A stretch of DNA of 64,000 bases, from contig NZ_JBISCC010000121.1 in NCBI RefSeq assembly GCF_044385915.1, positions 124,001 through 188,000 of the forward strand, written 5' to 3'. The notes beneath the pieces are model-generated. The model was not told the origin of the DNA, searched no databases, and saw only the letters and a list, made by a program, of their open reading frames with translations. The number at the start of each line of letters is the position of its first letter. Within the stretch, counting starts at the first letter, position 1. The position numbers and the translations under genes are program-made. The DNA comes from Thalassobellus citreus (lineage in GTDB: Bacteria; Bacteroidota; Bacteroidia; Flavobacteriales; Flavobacteriaceae). This document shows, in pieces, positions 8,597-16,436 of the stretch.

Positions 8597-10501
8597 ATGA
8601 AAAATCTATTGTTTTTATTCCTATTAGCTACAACTATTAGCTTCTCAACAAACCAAAAACCAACAGCTACTTCTATTAATGAAGTTACAGTTTATGTTAA
8701 CGGCGCTCAAATTACTAGAACAGCAAACGTTAAACTTCCTATTGGGACGACCACATTTAAATTCGATAAACTCTCTCCTAATATTCAAGAAAGTAGCATT
8801 CAAATTTCAGGATTAAAATCGGCTTCGGTTTTATCAATAAATTACGGCATTAACTACCTATCAAAGCAAAACAAATCAGAAGATATTGAAGCGCTACAAA
8901 ACCAAATAAAACTATTAAACGACAACATTCAATTTGAAACAGATTTAATATCTGGTTACGAAGAAGAACTAAAAGTAATTCATGATAACAGGCATATAGG
9001 TAACGACAATCAAGCAGTAACTCTAGAAAAACTACAACAATTTGCCGATTATTACCGAAAACGCATAACTAAAATCAAAAATTTAATTTACGCATCCTCA
9101 AAAAAGAAACAAGAATTTAGCAAACAAATAACAGACATACAAAAGCAATTAGCAGAATTTAATATAGACGACAAAATACAAACTGGTGAGATTACAGTAA
9201 AACTCAACACCAATCAAGCAAGCGAGTTAAACTTAATTATAAAATATAATGTAGATAATGCTGGATGGTTCCCGATATACGATATTAAAGCAAACCAAAT
9301 TAATGCTCCACTACAACTTAACTATAAAGCGCATGTATACCAAAGCACAGGAAACGACTGGAACAAAATAAAACTAACACTATCAACAAACGACCCAAAC
9401 ACGAATAACGAAAAACCAGAAGTAAACCCGAAATATTTAAATTTTATAAGTAAATACAGTAACTATAATAGCTCGAGAGCAACAAAAAACTATAATTACA
9501 AGTACAATCCGTTTATTCAAACAGTAAGTGGTATTGTTACAGATGAGTCAGGTTCTCCTTTACCAGGTGTTAATATTGTAATTAAAGGCACTAGTAAAGG
9601 AACACAAACCGATTTTAATGGCAAATACTCTATTCAAGTTAGCGGTGGTAAAGAACTAGTATATTCTTTTTTAGGTTTTAAAACTGAATCCCTACCGATT
9701 CATTCTAGTGTTATAAATCTCAGTTTACAAGAAGATGTTGCAATGTTAGAAGAAGTTGTAGTTGTTGGATACGGAACACAGAAAAGGGATGATTACACAA
9801 GTAGCGTATCTTCTATCAAAATGGAAACTAAATCCAATAATTACGGAAGCAAAAAAGAAAACTACACCTCCAATGGCGATATTATTGAAGAAGGTATTAC
9901 CAACCAAAGGTTCGAAATTAAGAAACCATATACAATTCCAACAAACGGAGATATTACGGTTATTGAAATCGACAAATACTCTATTCCTGCAAGCTTCTCT
10001 TATTTTACAGCACCTATAATTAATGAAAATGTGTTTTTAACTGCTAAAATGGGCGATTGGGAACAATACAATTTACTACCAGGAGAAGCTAACATCTACT
10101 TTGAAGGCAGCTATTCTGGTAAAACCAATATTAATCCGCAAGCCACAACAGATAGCTTAACCATTTCTTTGGGAGTTGACCCAAATGTAGTTGTAAAACG
10201 AAATACCATCAATAACTTTAAGAAAAACAACTTTACAGGAAGTAATAAAATAATAAACAAAGCTTTTGAAATTGAATTAAAAAATAACAAACAATCGACT
10301 ATAAGTTTAATATTGATGGATAGAGTTCCTGTGAGCCAAAACAAAGATATTAAAGTAGATGACATTGAAACTGGCACCGCCGAATACGATTCTAAAAAAG
10401 GATTGCTAGAATGGAAATTAAACCTCAAACCTAATCAATCTAATACATTCAAAATATCTTATACTTTAAAATACCCCAAATACAAACGGGTTAATTTATA
10501 A
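8597..10501 (+). CDS. MuiA/DUF4139 family protein with inserted CarboxypepD_reg and SusC-like segment
   Basis: A 634-residue exported protein of the mucoidy-inhibitor MuiA-like family. After a signal peptide comes the DUF4140-type N-terminal domain (N-E-V-T-V-Y-V-N-G-A-Q-I), a coiled coil (about 90-190) and the DUF4139 beta domain, which resumes at about residue 435 and runs to the end (D-W-E-Q-Y-N-L-L-P-G). Between the two halves of DUF4139, at about 308-382, is a CarboxypepD_reg-like domain (V-S-G-I-V-T-D-E-S-G-S-P-L-P-G-V) followed by E-E-V-V-V-V-G-Y-G-T-Q-K-R, the hallmark start of SusC-type TonB receptors. No receptor barrel follows. Function is unknown; envelope location is supported by the signal peptide. 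Flanked on both sides by copies of a 110 bp repeat. Confidence 0.85.
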   Translation: MKNLLFLFLLATTISFSTNQKPTATSINEVTVYVNGAQITRTANVKLPIGTTTFKFDKLSPNIQESSIQISGLKSASVLSINYGINYLSKQNKSEDIEALQNQIKLLNDNIQFETDLISGYEEELKVIHDNRHIGNDNQAVTLEKLQQFADYYRKRITKIKNLIYASSKKKQEFSKQITDIQKQLAEFNIDDKIQTGEITVKLNTNQASELNLIIKYNVDNAGWFPIYDIKANQINAPLQLNYKAHVYQSTGNDWNKIKLTLSTNDPNTNNEKPEVNPKYLNFISKYSNYNSSRATKNYNYKYNPFIQTVSGIVTDESGSPLPGVNIVIKGTSKGTQTDFNGKYSIQVSGGKELVYSFLGFKTESLPIHSSVINLSLQEDVAMLEEVVVVGYGTQKRDDYTSSVSSIKMETKSNNYGSKKENYTSNGDIIEEGITNQRFEIKKPYTIPTNGDITVIEIDKYSIPASFSYFTAPIINENVFLTAKMGDWEQYNLLPGEANIYFEGSYSGKTNINPQATTDSLTISLGVDPNVVVKRNTINNFKKNNFTGSNKIINKAFEIELKNNKQSTISLILMDRVPVSQNKDIKVDDIETGTAEYDSKKGLLEWKLNLKPNQSNTFKISYTLKYPKYKRVNL

Positions 10502-10511
10502 ACTATAAAAG

Positions 10512-10545
10512 AAACCTCTAAGTTTTATTAAACACTTAGGGGTTT
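10512..10545 (+). terminator. terminator of the MuiA-like gene
   Basis: AAACCTCTAAG pairs with CTTAGGGGTTT across a 12-base loop and is followed by a T-rich tract, 11 nt after the stop codon. Confidence 0.65.
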
Positions 10546-10585
10546 TATTTGATTTAACTATTAACCTTTAACAACTCAACTAGTT

Positions 10586-10695
10586 AATTATGAAATTTCT
10601 CCCTGCGTTCGAAATGACTTATAAATTATAATTATCACACGTAAGTCATGTCGAAATGAGGTACGATTGAGACATCTCATAAAACACATAATCTT
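10586..10695. repeat. 110 bp palindromic repeat, copy 2
   Basis: Second direct copy of the element at 8364-8472; differences are scattered substitutions. Together the two copies bracket the MuiA-like gene. Confidence 0.75.
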
Positions 10696-10819
10696 TATTC
10701 TAAAAAAACCAATACATACCACCTTACTAATTATAAAAAATTTATATATAAATATTGTATTACATATTGATTTATAAAATTTAAAAACTCTAAATTCGTT
10801 TATCTGTAGATATAATTAA

Positions 10820-10846
10820 CCTGTACTGAGTGAAGTCAAAGTATTG
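10820..10846 (-). repeat. degenerate extragenic repeat
   Basis: On the minus strand it reads ACTTTGACTTCACTCAGTAC, a decayed relative of the CCTTCGACTAGGCTCAGG element at 13884-13903. Confidence 0.35.
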
Positions 10847-10939
10847 AAACAGATTCATAACTTAATCCTTACTCTCAATTAAAAAGAATGAATACTATAA
10901 AACTACAAATAGCTTTATTTATTACTGAATTACAACAAA

Positions 10940-11173
10940 ATGATTATAGAACAAGAGCAAAAATTTAAAGAAGTACTTTTTAAATTAGAAGGAAAAATTA
11001 ATGAACAAAGTTTTTTTAATAAGTTCTTAGAATTGTACCCAGAAGTTTGGAAAAAGCATAAAATTATGTTTTCAAATTTTAAGAAAAGCAAACAATTTGG
11101 ACAAACAATTCCGTTACCAAGACCTGAAGTTTCTTTACGAAAAGAGATTAGGATATGGCTACAAAAACAATAA
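10940..11173 (+). CDS. small hypothetical protein, possibly the 3' part of a disrupted gene
   Basis: A 77-residue cytoplasmic, basic protein that I do not recognise. The body (F-F-N-K-F-L-E-L-Y-P-E-V-W-K-K-H... P-L-P-R-P-E-V-S-L-R-K-E-I-R-I-W-L) has the composition of a real helical protein. A 27-codon ATG frame beginning at 10888 overlaps its start in a different frame and also reads like coding sequence, so an ancestral longer gene with a frameshift near 10960 is possible. No promoter element of the TAnnTTTG type was found immediately upstream. It is convergent with the sulfurtransferase. Confidence 0.5.
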   Translation: MIIEQEQKFKEVLFKLEGKINEQSFFNKFLELYPEVWKKHKIMFSNFKKSKQFGQTIPLPRPEVSLRKEIRIWLQKQ

Positions 11174-11207
11174 AACGTTTAGAAATTTTATTTTGCAATA
11201 AACTATA

Positions 11208-12362
11208 CTACTTCAGAACCTTCTTCAAATGACTATAAATCATTTGCTCCATTGGGTCATAGTCACCATCTGCAAAAGCCATCATTTTTATATCAGCAAA
11301 TAAATCTGCCAGATCATTACGATAATAATCATGTGCTTTTACTGCTTCAATAATTTTTTGAATACTTTGATAGTCATTATCTTTTTCAAATTGCTCACTT
11401 ACGCGTTCGTAAACATCCTTATCAACCCTACTTAAAATATACGTTGTCTCTTTTTTTGATTCATTCAAATCTGAATTTGAAACATATATTAATATATAGG
11501 CTAACAATTCATCCTTTGTCCATGTTTTTGAATTTTCCATATTTCCTGTTGTTAAAGTTCCATATTCTGTCCACGAACCATCATACACGGAAATATTATT
11601 ATAACCCGAAATTTCAGCTCCTAAAGCCAACACACAGGCAGTAAGACCAGATCCGCAAGAAAAAATAATAGGTTCATCTTTAGTCGCAAGCTCTTGAAAA
11701 ATTTTTTCTAAATCTTCTTTAGATTTTAAAACACCATCTTCTAACAAATTAGTAAATGGTAAATTAACCGAATTTGGTATGGTTCCCATACGCAAACCTT
11801 CACGAGGTTCTGGTATTGTACAATTAAAGCGTCCTGCTGAGCGTGCATCAATAATGGTATATGTCTTATTTTTTGAAGCTATTTTAACATCTTCAAAAAA
11901 CTTCATGGTTTCTGGTTTATGATTTAAAATAAAATCACCTGTTACACCTTCATAAGTTTTCATGGGTTCAACTTCATATTCAGCTTTTAACCATGCAGGG
12001 AATCCGCCATTCAAAACAGCGACGTTGTTGTACCCAAAAGCTTTAAACAACCACCAAACACGTGCGCTAGAATAAATACCTTTATCGTCGTAAACCACAA
12101 TAGCACTATCGGTATTAACACCTAGTTCTCTTGCAGATTTTTGAAATTGTTCAGCCGAAGGAAACGCACTAGGAAACGGATTTGACACATCACTAAATTT
12201 CTTTTTTATATCGAAAAGACGTGTATTGGGTATTTGTTTTAATGAAGCATCAAATATTTTATTAATCGTGCCATCTAATACAACTAAATTTTCAGCATGT
12301 ATGTTTGAATACAACCACTCTACGGTGACTATTGGCGATTCAATATTTATATTAGAATTCAT
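11208..12362 (-). CDS. sulfurtransferase (two rhodanese domains) fused to a TerB-like domain
   Basis: A 384-residue protein. Residues 10-135 form the inactive first rhodanese domain and 150-268 the catalytic one, with the active-site loop C-G-S-G-L-T-A starting at Cys236 and the R-F-N...P-R-E-G-L segment typical of thiosulfate/3-mercaptopyruvate sulfurtransferases, which end near residue 280. Here about 105 more residues follow (W-T-K-D-E-L-L-A-Y-I-L...F-A-D-G-D-Y-D-P-M-E), resembling the acidic, metal-binding TerB-like domain found as a free-standing protein in Flavobacteria. Cytoplasmic. It lies 6 nt downstream of the symporter gene and is probably co-transcribed with it. The TerB call is from pattern only. 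Confidence 0.85.
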   Translation of the reverse strand: MNSNINIESPIVTVEWLYSNIHAENLVVLDGTINKIFDASLKQIPNTRLFDIKKKFSDVSNPFPSAFPSAEQFQKSARELGVNTDSAIVVYDDKGIYSSARVWWLFKAFGYNNVAVLNGGFPAWLKAEYEVEPMKTYEGVTGDFILNHKPETMKFFEDVKIASKNKTYTIIDARSAGRFNCTIPEPREGLRMGTIPNSVNLPFTNLLEDGVLKSKEDLEKIFQELATKDEPIIFSCGSGLTACVLALGAEISGYNNISVYDGSWTEYGTLTTGNMENSKTWTKDELLAYILIYVSNSDLNESKKETTYILSRVDKDVYERVSEQFEKDNDYQSIQKIIEAVKAHDYYRNDLADLFADIKMMAFADGDYDPMEQMIYSHLKKVLK

Positions 12363-12368
12363 AAAAAA

Positions 12369-13694
12369 CTATTTTACAGCTTCATAATTATCATCCCATT
12401 CTTTAGGCTTTGGCTCATGTAATTTTCCTAACGACTTCGCAACTATCATAGAAACTGTAGCATCTCCTGTAACATTTACAACCGTCCTACACATATCTAA
12501 AGGTCTATCTACCGCAAAAATAAGTGCTAAACCTATTGGTAATAATTCAGATGGAAAGTCAATAGATTCTAAAACAATAACCAGCATTACCATACCTGCA
12601 CTTGGCACAGCAGCACTTCCTATAGACGCTAATAATGCCGTTGCAACAATTACTAATTGATTTGTAAAAGTTAAACCTTCAGGCCAAATAACCTGCATAA
12701 TAAACACAGCAGCAATACCTTGATACAAACTAGTTCCATCCATATTTACGGTAGCACCAACTGGCAATACAAAACCAGACACTTCTTTATCGACTCCTAA
12801 ATGCTCTTCTACACGTTCCATAGTTACAGGCAATGTTGCTGCACTAGAACTTGTTGAAAATGCCAAAAGTTGCGCTGGACTTATTTGTTTTAAAAACCAC
12901 ATTGGTGATTTTTTGGTATACACACTCACTAAAAGTAAATAGAACCCTATCATAATAATTAAACCACCCACCACACAAAATGCGTAATAAAGTAACTTGA
13001 TTAAAATCTCTACATCATCAAAAGCAATTATAACATTGGCCAATAAAGCAAATACAGCGTATGGCGCAAAAAGCATAATTAAATCGACCATTTTCATGAC
13101 GACTTCATTAAGCGAATCGAAGAAATCGACTAAAGGTTTGGCTTTCTTTTCACCTATTAGTAACAAACAAATACCAACAAAAATGGCAAAAAAGATAACC
13201 TGAAGCATAGATGCTTCGGCAAAGGATTTAAAAATATTACTTGGAAAAATATCGACCAACGCCTGTAATGGTCCTGCTTCTTTTTGAGCCGATGCTTTAG
13301 TAAGTTTATCCATTACTCCAGCATCGTTAGCATATTTTAATTTAATTTTCTCAATAGTATCTTGAGGCATCCCATCGCCTGGTTTCAAAGTATTTACAAT
13401 GGTTAATCCTATAATAATTGCCACAAGTGTTGTTGAAATATAAATACCTATGGTACGTAAGCCCATCGATTTAATTTTAGAAATATCTTTTAAATCGGAA
13501 ATACCTTTTATTAAAGAGGCTAGAATTAAAGGAACTGCAATAAGTTTAAGAAGATTAATAAAAATGGTACCGAAAGGTGAAATCCAATCGGATATAAAAC
13601 CTTTTCCGCCATCAACGTTATTCATAATAAAACCAAAAATGATTCCGAGAACCATTCCTATAATAATCTTCCAATGTAATGCTAGTTTTTTCAT
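12369..13694 (-). CDS. dicarboxylate/amino acid:cation symporter (DAACS family)
   Basis: A 441-residue inner-membrane carrier of the GltP/DctA family, length typical. Visible features: eight or so hydrophobic segments starting at W-K-I-I-I-G-M-V-L-G, the serine-rich re-entrant loop A-F-S-T-S-S-S-A-A-T-L-P (about 280), the N-M-D-G-T motif (about 317) and the P-S-A-G second loop, ending with D-R-P-L-D-M-C-R-T-V-V-N-V-T-G-D, the substrate/cation site. The Arg in D-M-C-R-T is the position that favours acidic substrates. Substrate (glutamate, aspartate or C4-dicarboxylate) cannot be decided. Translation of the sulfurtransferase follows after 6 nt. Confidence 0.93.
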   Translation of the reverse strand: MKKLALHWKIIIGMVLGIIFGFIMNNVDGGKGFISDWISPFGTIFINLLKLIAVPLILASLIKGISDLKDISKIKSMGLRTIGIYISTTLVAIIIGLTIVNTLKPGDGMPQDTIEKIKLKYANDAGVMDKLTKASAQKEAGPLQALVDIFPSNIFKSFAEASMLQVIFFAIFVGICLLLIGEKKAKPLVDFFDSLNEVVMKMVDLIMLFAPYAVFALLANVIIAFDDVEILIKLLYYAFCVVGGLIIMIGFYLLLVSVYTKKSPMWFLKQISPAQLLAFSTSSSAATLPVTMERVEEHLGVDKEVSGFVLPVGATVNMDGTSLYQGIAAVFIMQVIWPEGLTFTNQLVIVATALLASIGSAAVPSAGMVMLVIVLESIDFPSELLPIGLALIFAVDRPLDMCRTVVNVTGDATVSMIVAKSLGKLHEPKPKEWDDNYEAVK

Positions 13695-13806
13695 AGAGTT
13701 GCTCCTAACCTCTCCAAAGAGAGGAATTAGTTAGTTTTTAAATTATGAGAACAAGATAAGTATTAAGCTATAAAGAATAAATTAAATCTCAATAAATCTA
13801 AAATGG

Positions 13807-13826
13807 ATTCCTGCCTTCGCAGGAAT
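13807..13826. repeat. short extragenic palindrome
   Basis: ATTCCTGC and GCAGGAAT form a perfect 8-bp stem with a CTTC loop, followed by GACA. This kind of element is scattered in many bacterial genomes; here it lies between aroC and the symporter gene and may also stop transcription. Confidence 0.6.
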
Positions 13827-13871
13827 GACAGAACATTCCGAAGTTAACTAATAAGAGGACGTATAGTTTAG

Positions 13872-13919
13872 CCCCGATTGATGTCCTTCGACTAGGCTCA
13901 GGATAAACTCCAATCAGGA
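13872..13919. repeat. extragenic repeat with terminal inverted ends
   Basis: CCCGATTG on the left and CAATCAGG on the right are near-perfect inverted ends around CCTTCGACTAGGCTCAGG. It lies just after the aroC stop codon. Confidence 0.5.
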
Positions 13920-13927
13920 AATAGCTT

Positions 13928-14989
13928 CTAAATATAAAGCTTATTTATTAAATAAAAATCGGCAATAACTAAGGCAGCCATCGCTTCTACAATAGGTACG
14001 GCACGTGGCACTACACATGGATCGTGACGTCCTTTACCTTGCATTTCTACTGCATTACCTTCCTTATCTATGGTTTCGTATTTTTGAATAAGCGTAGCTA
14101 CAGGTTTAAAAGCAACGTTAAAATAAATATCCATCCCGTTACTTATACCACCTTGAATACCTCCTGAATAGTTTGTTTTTGTTGTACCATCACTATTAAA
14201 TGAATCGTTATGATCGCTTCCGTACATGGTACTCCCATGAAATCCGCTACCATACTCAAAGCCTTTTACTGCATTTATAGACAACATGGCTTTTCCTAAT
14301 TCGGCATGTAATTTATCGAAAACCGGTTCACCCAACCCAACAGGTACATTTTTAATAACACAGCTAACTATTCCGCCAACCGTATCACCTTTACCACGAA
14401 CTTCTTTTATATAAGATTCCATGTTTGCTGCCATCTCTTGATCTGGGCAACGCACAATGTTAGATTCTACTTTTGTAAGGTCTAATTCGTTATATGGCTT
14501 ATCCAGTTTCATAGTGCCAACACCAGAAACATAAGCGGTAATTTCAATGCCTTTAAGCATTTGTTTTGCTATAGCTCCAGCAACAACACGACATGCGGTT
14601 TCACGTGCAGAACTACGTCCGCCACCACGATAATCGCGTACACCGTATTTTTTATCATAGGTATAATCGGCATGACTTGGCCTATAACTATCTTTTATAT
14701 GTGAGTAATCGTGAGATTTCTGATTGGTGTTTTCTATAACAAAACCAATAGATGTTCCTGTTGTTACACCTTCAAAAACACCAGAATGAAACTTAACTGT
14801 ATCTGGCTCTTTACGTTGTGTAACGATAGCTGATTGCCCTGGCTTTCTTCGGTTTAATTCATTTTGAATCTCATCTAAATCTAACGCAATCCCTGACGGA
14901 CAGCCATCTATTACGCCACCTAAAGCAGGTCCATGAGATTCTCCATAAGTTGTTAAATTAAATAGTTTTCCGAAGGAATTACCAGCCAT
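13928..14989 (-). CDS. aroC: chorismate synthase
   Basis: Converts 5-enolpyruvylshikimate-3-phosphate to chorismate with reduced FMN, the last step of the shikimate pathway; cytoplasmic. The 353-residue sequence has the family signatures G-E-S-H-G-P-A-L-G-G-V-I-D-G-C-P-S-G near the N-terminus, the R-R-K-P-G-Q segment, G-G-G-R-S-S-A-R-E-T at about 125-134 and the C-terminal G-R-H-D-P-C-V-V-P-R-A-V-P. Full length for the family. It is transcribed alone, divergent from the LpxH-like gene, and followed by extragenic repeats. Confidence 0.97.
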   Translation of the reverse strand: MAGNSFGKLFNLTTYGESHGPALGGVIDGCPSGIALDLDEIQNELNRRKPGQSAIVTQRKEPDTVKFHSGVFEGVTTGTSIGFVIENTNQKSHDYSHIKDSYRPSHADYTYDKKYGVRDYRGGGRSSARETACRVVAGAIAKQMLKGIEITAYVSGVGTMKLDKPYNELDLTKVESNIVRCPDQEMAANMESYIKEVRGKGDTVGGIVSCVIKNVPVGLGEPVFDKLHAELGKAMLSINAVKGFEYGSGFHGSTMYGSDHNDSFNSDGTTKTNYSGGIQGGISNGMDIYFNVAFKPVATLIQKYETIDKEGNAVEMQGKGRHDPCVVPRAVPIVEAMAALVIADFYLINKLYI

Positions 14990-15212
14990 AATTTAGAATT
15001 TTTGGCTAAAATAAAGTTTTATTTAGAAATCTGCTAAAGCAAACTAAGGAATGTTAATGGTTTTGAAGATTTCCTTTTAGCTTATTAAAACAAAAAACAA
15101 TTCACTAAGCATATAACACTAATTTAACAATATTCTCATAATTAATTAATTGTAAGGTAATACCCAATTAATACAATAGGCTGTTATTTGTAATAAATCA
15201 ATTTCCTCCTTC
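14990..15212. other. divergent intergenic region between aroC and the LpxH-like gene
   Basis: 223 bp of AT-rich sequence that must hold both promoters. GTTATTTG at about 15183-15190, 7 of 8 positions of TAnnTTTG, is the best candidate for the plus-strand gene. No clear element was found for aroC. Confidence 0.4.
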
Positions 15213-16058
15213 TTGAAAATAAAACGAAAAATAGAAATCGCTGTAATATCAGATGTTCATTTAGGAACATACGGTTGTCATGCAAAACATTTACTAACCT
15301 ATTTAAATAGTATTGAACCTAAGAAACTTATTCTAAATGGCGACATTATTGATGTTTGGCAATTTAGCAAACGTTATTTTCCAAAATCGCATTTAAAAGT
15401 CATTAAGAAAATAATGGACATGGCGGCTGATGGTGTTGAAATTATATACATTACAGGAAATCATGATGAAATGCTTCGAAAATTCAGCAATACAACGATT
15501 GGCAATATTTCTATTGTTGATAAATTGATTTTAGATTTAGACGGAAAAAAAGGATGGTTTTTTCATGGTGATGTTTTTGATGTTTCTATACAAAATGCGA
15601 AATGGCTAGCAAAACTTGGCGGTTATGGCTACGATTTTTTAACCCTGATTAACCGCGCTTATAATTGGTATTTAGAAAAACGTGGTAAAGAACGTTATTC
15701 ATTATCTAAAAAAGTAAAGAACGGCGTAAAAGGCGCGATAAAATATATAGACGATTACGAAAAAGTAATTGCCGACATAGCTATAGAAAATGGTTATGAT
15801 TATGTGGTTTGCGGACATATACACCAACCTAAAATGGAGTATATTGAAAACAAGAACGGAAAAACCATGTATTTAAACTCTGGCGATTGGGTTGAAAACT
15901 TTACAGCCTTAGAATACCAATTTAAACGTTGGAAAATTTACAATTACAATAACGATAAACTAGCCCCTTTTGTACTTGATGAAGATTTTGAAGAGATGGA
16001 AGTTAAAGACTTAATTGCTGCTATTACTATTGTAAAACAGCCAGAGAAGAAACCTTAA
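15213..16058 (+). CDS. UDP-2,3-diacylglucosamine diphosphatase LpxH-like metallophosphoesterase
   Basis: A 281-residue calcineurin-like phosphoesterase of the LpxH type, which hydrolyses UDP-2,3-diacylglucosamine to lipid X in lipid A synthesis. Metal-binding motifs are complete: D14-V-H16, G-D44-I-I-D, G-N83-H84-D, H-G-D in F-F-H-G-D-V and C-G-H-I-H. The start is a TTG at 15213: the frame upstream is open only to 15180 and contains no ATG, and the next ATG would remove the first metal motif. No signal peptide, fitting a peripheral inner-membrane enzyme. Divergent from aroC. The homologous LpxH2-type proteins include members of uncertain substrate, so the exact reaction is inferred. Confidence 0.85.
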   Translation: MKIKRKIEIAVISDVHLGTYGCHAKHLLTYLNSIEPKKLILNGDIIDVWQFSKRYFPKSHLKVIKKIMDMAADGVEIIYITGNHDEMLRKFSNTTIGNISIVDKLILDLDGKKGWFFHGDVFDVSIQNAKWLAKLGGYGYDFLTLINRAYNWYLEKRGKERYSLSKKVKNGVKGAIKYIDDYEKVIADIAIENGYDYVVCGHIHQPKMEYIENKNGKTMYLNSGDWVENFTALEYQFKRWKIYNYNNDKLAPFVLDEDFEEMEVKDLIAAITIVKQPEKKP

Positions 16059-16103
16059 CAATTCTTTTATTTACACTAAATTTACTGCTTTAACCGTAGG
16101 TTT

Positions 16104-16436
16104 ATGAAAGCAACAATAACGTCAATAGAATTAAACAGTCCTTTTAAGTTTTTCATTTTATCAGCTATTACTCTAAAAATTGTTAGACAGCTAAAATCTA
16201 CCAATTGTAAAGAATTCAAGAGCAAAGGTTTTTGGACAAAACATTACACCATGACACTTTGGAATAACGAAAAAGAAATGAAAGAGTTTGCTACAAGCGG
16301 TGCACATTTAGAAGGCATGAAGGCTAGTAAAAAGATTTCAAAAGAAATTAGAACAGTTACAGTTGACACAACAGAATTACCCAACTGGAATGAGGCAAAA
16401 AAATTGCTTAGCAACGGAAAAGTTATAAGGTTTTAA
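16104..16436 (+). CDS. small ferredoxin-like-fold protein, DUF3291/monooxygenase-like
   Basis: A 110-residue cytoplasmic protein. The central K-G-F-W-T-K-H-Y-T-M-T-L-W-N-N-E-K-E-M-K-E-F segment followed by G-A-H-L-E-G-M is the pattern of dimeric alpha-beta barrel proteins related to DUF3291 and the CrtA-type monooxygenases, in which a strand ending in W is followed by a helix carrying a conserved His. Function is not established. It follows the LpxH-like gene by 45 nt on the same strand, so the two may be co-transcribed. Its stop codon overlaps that of the convergent FAD/Fe-S gene by 4 nt. Confidence 0.7.
   Translation: MKATITSIELNSPFKFFILSAITLKIVRQLKSTNCKEFKSKGFWTKHYTMTLWNNEKEMKEFATSGAHLEGMKASKKISKEIRTVTVDTTELPNWNEAKKLLSNGKVIRF

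Larger units (their letters stand above)
10502..10939. other. 438 bp intergenic region with terminator and repeats
   Basis: Contains the terminator of the MuiA-like gene, the second copy of the 110 bp palindromic repeat (10586-10695), a degenerate extragenic repeat (10820-10846) and a 27-codon frame starting at 10888 that runs into the next gene in another frame. No other gene is supported. Confidence 0.6.

Noticed and set aside
13735..13927. Insertion-sequence remnant
   Set aside because: The palindromic elements are short extragenic repeats; no transposase fragment or target duplication is visible.
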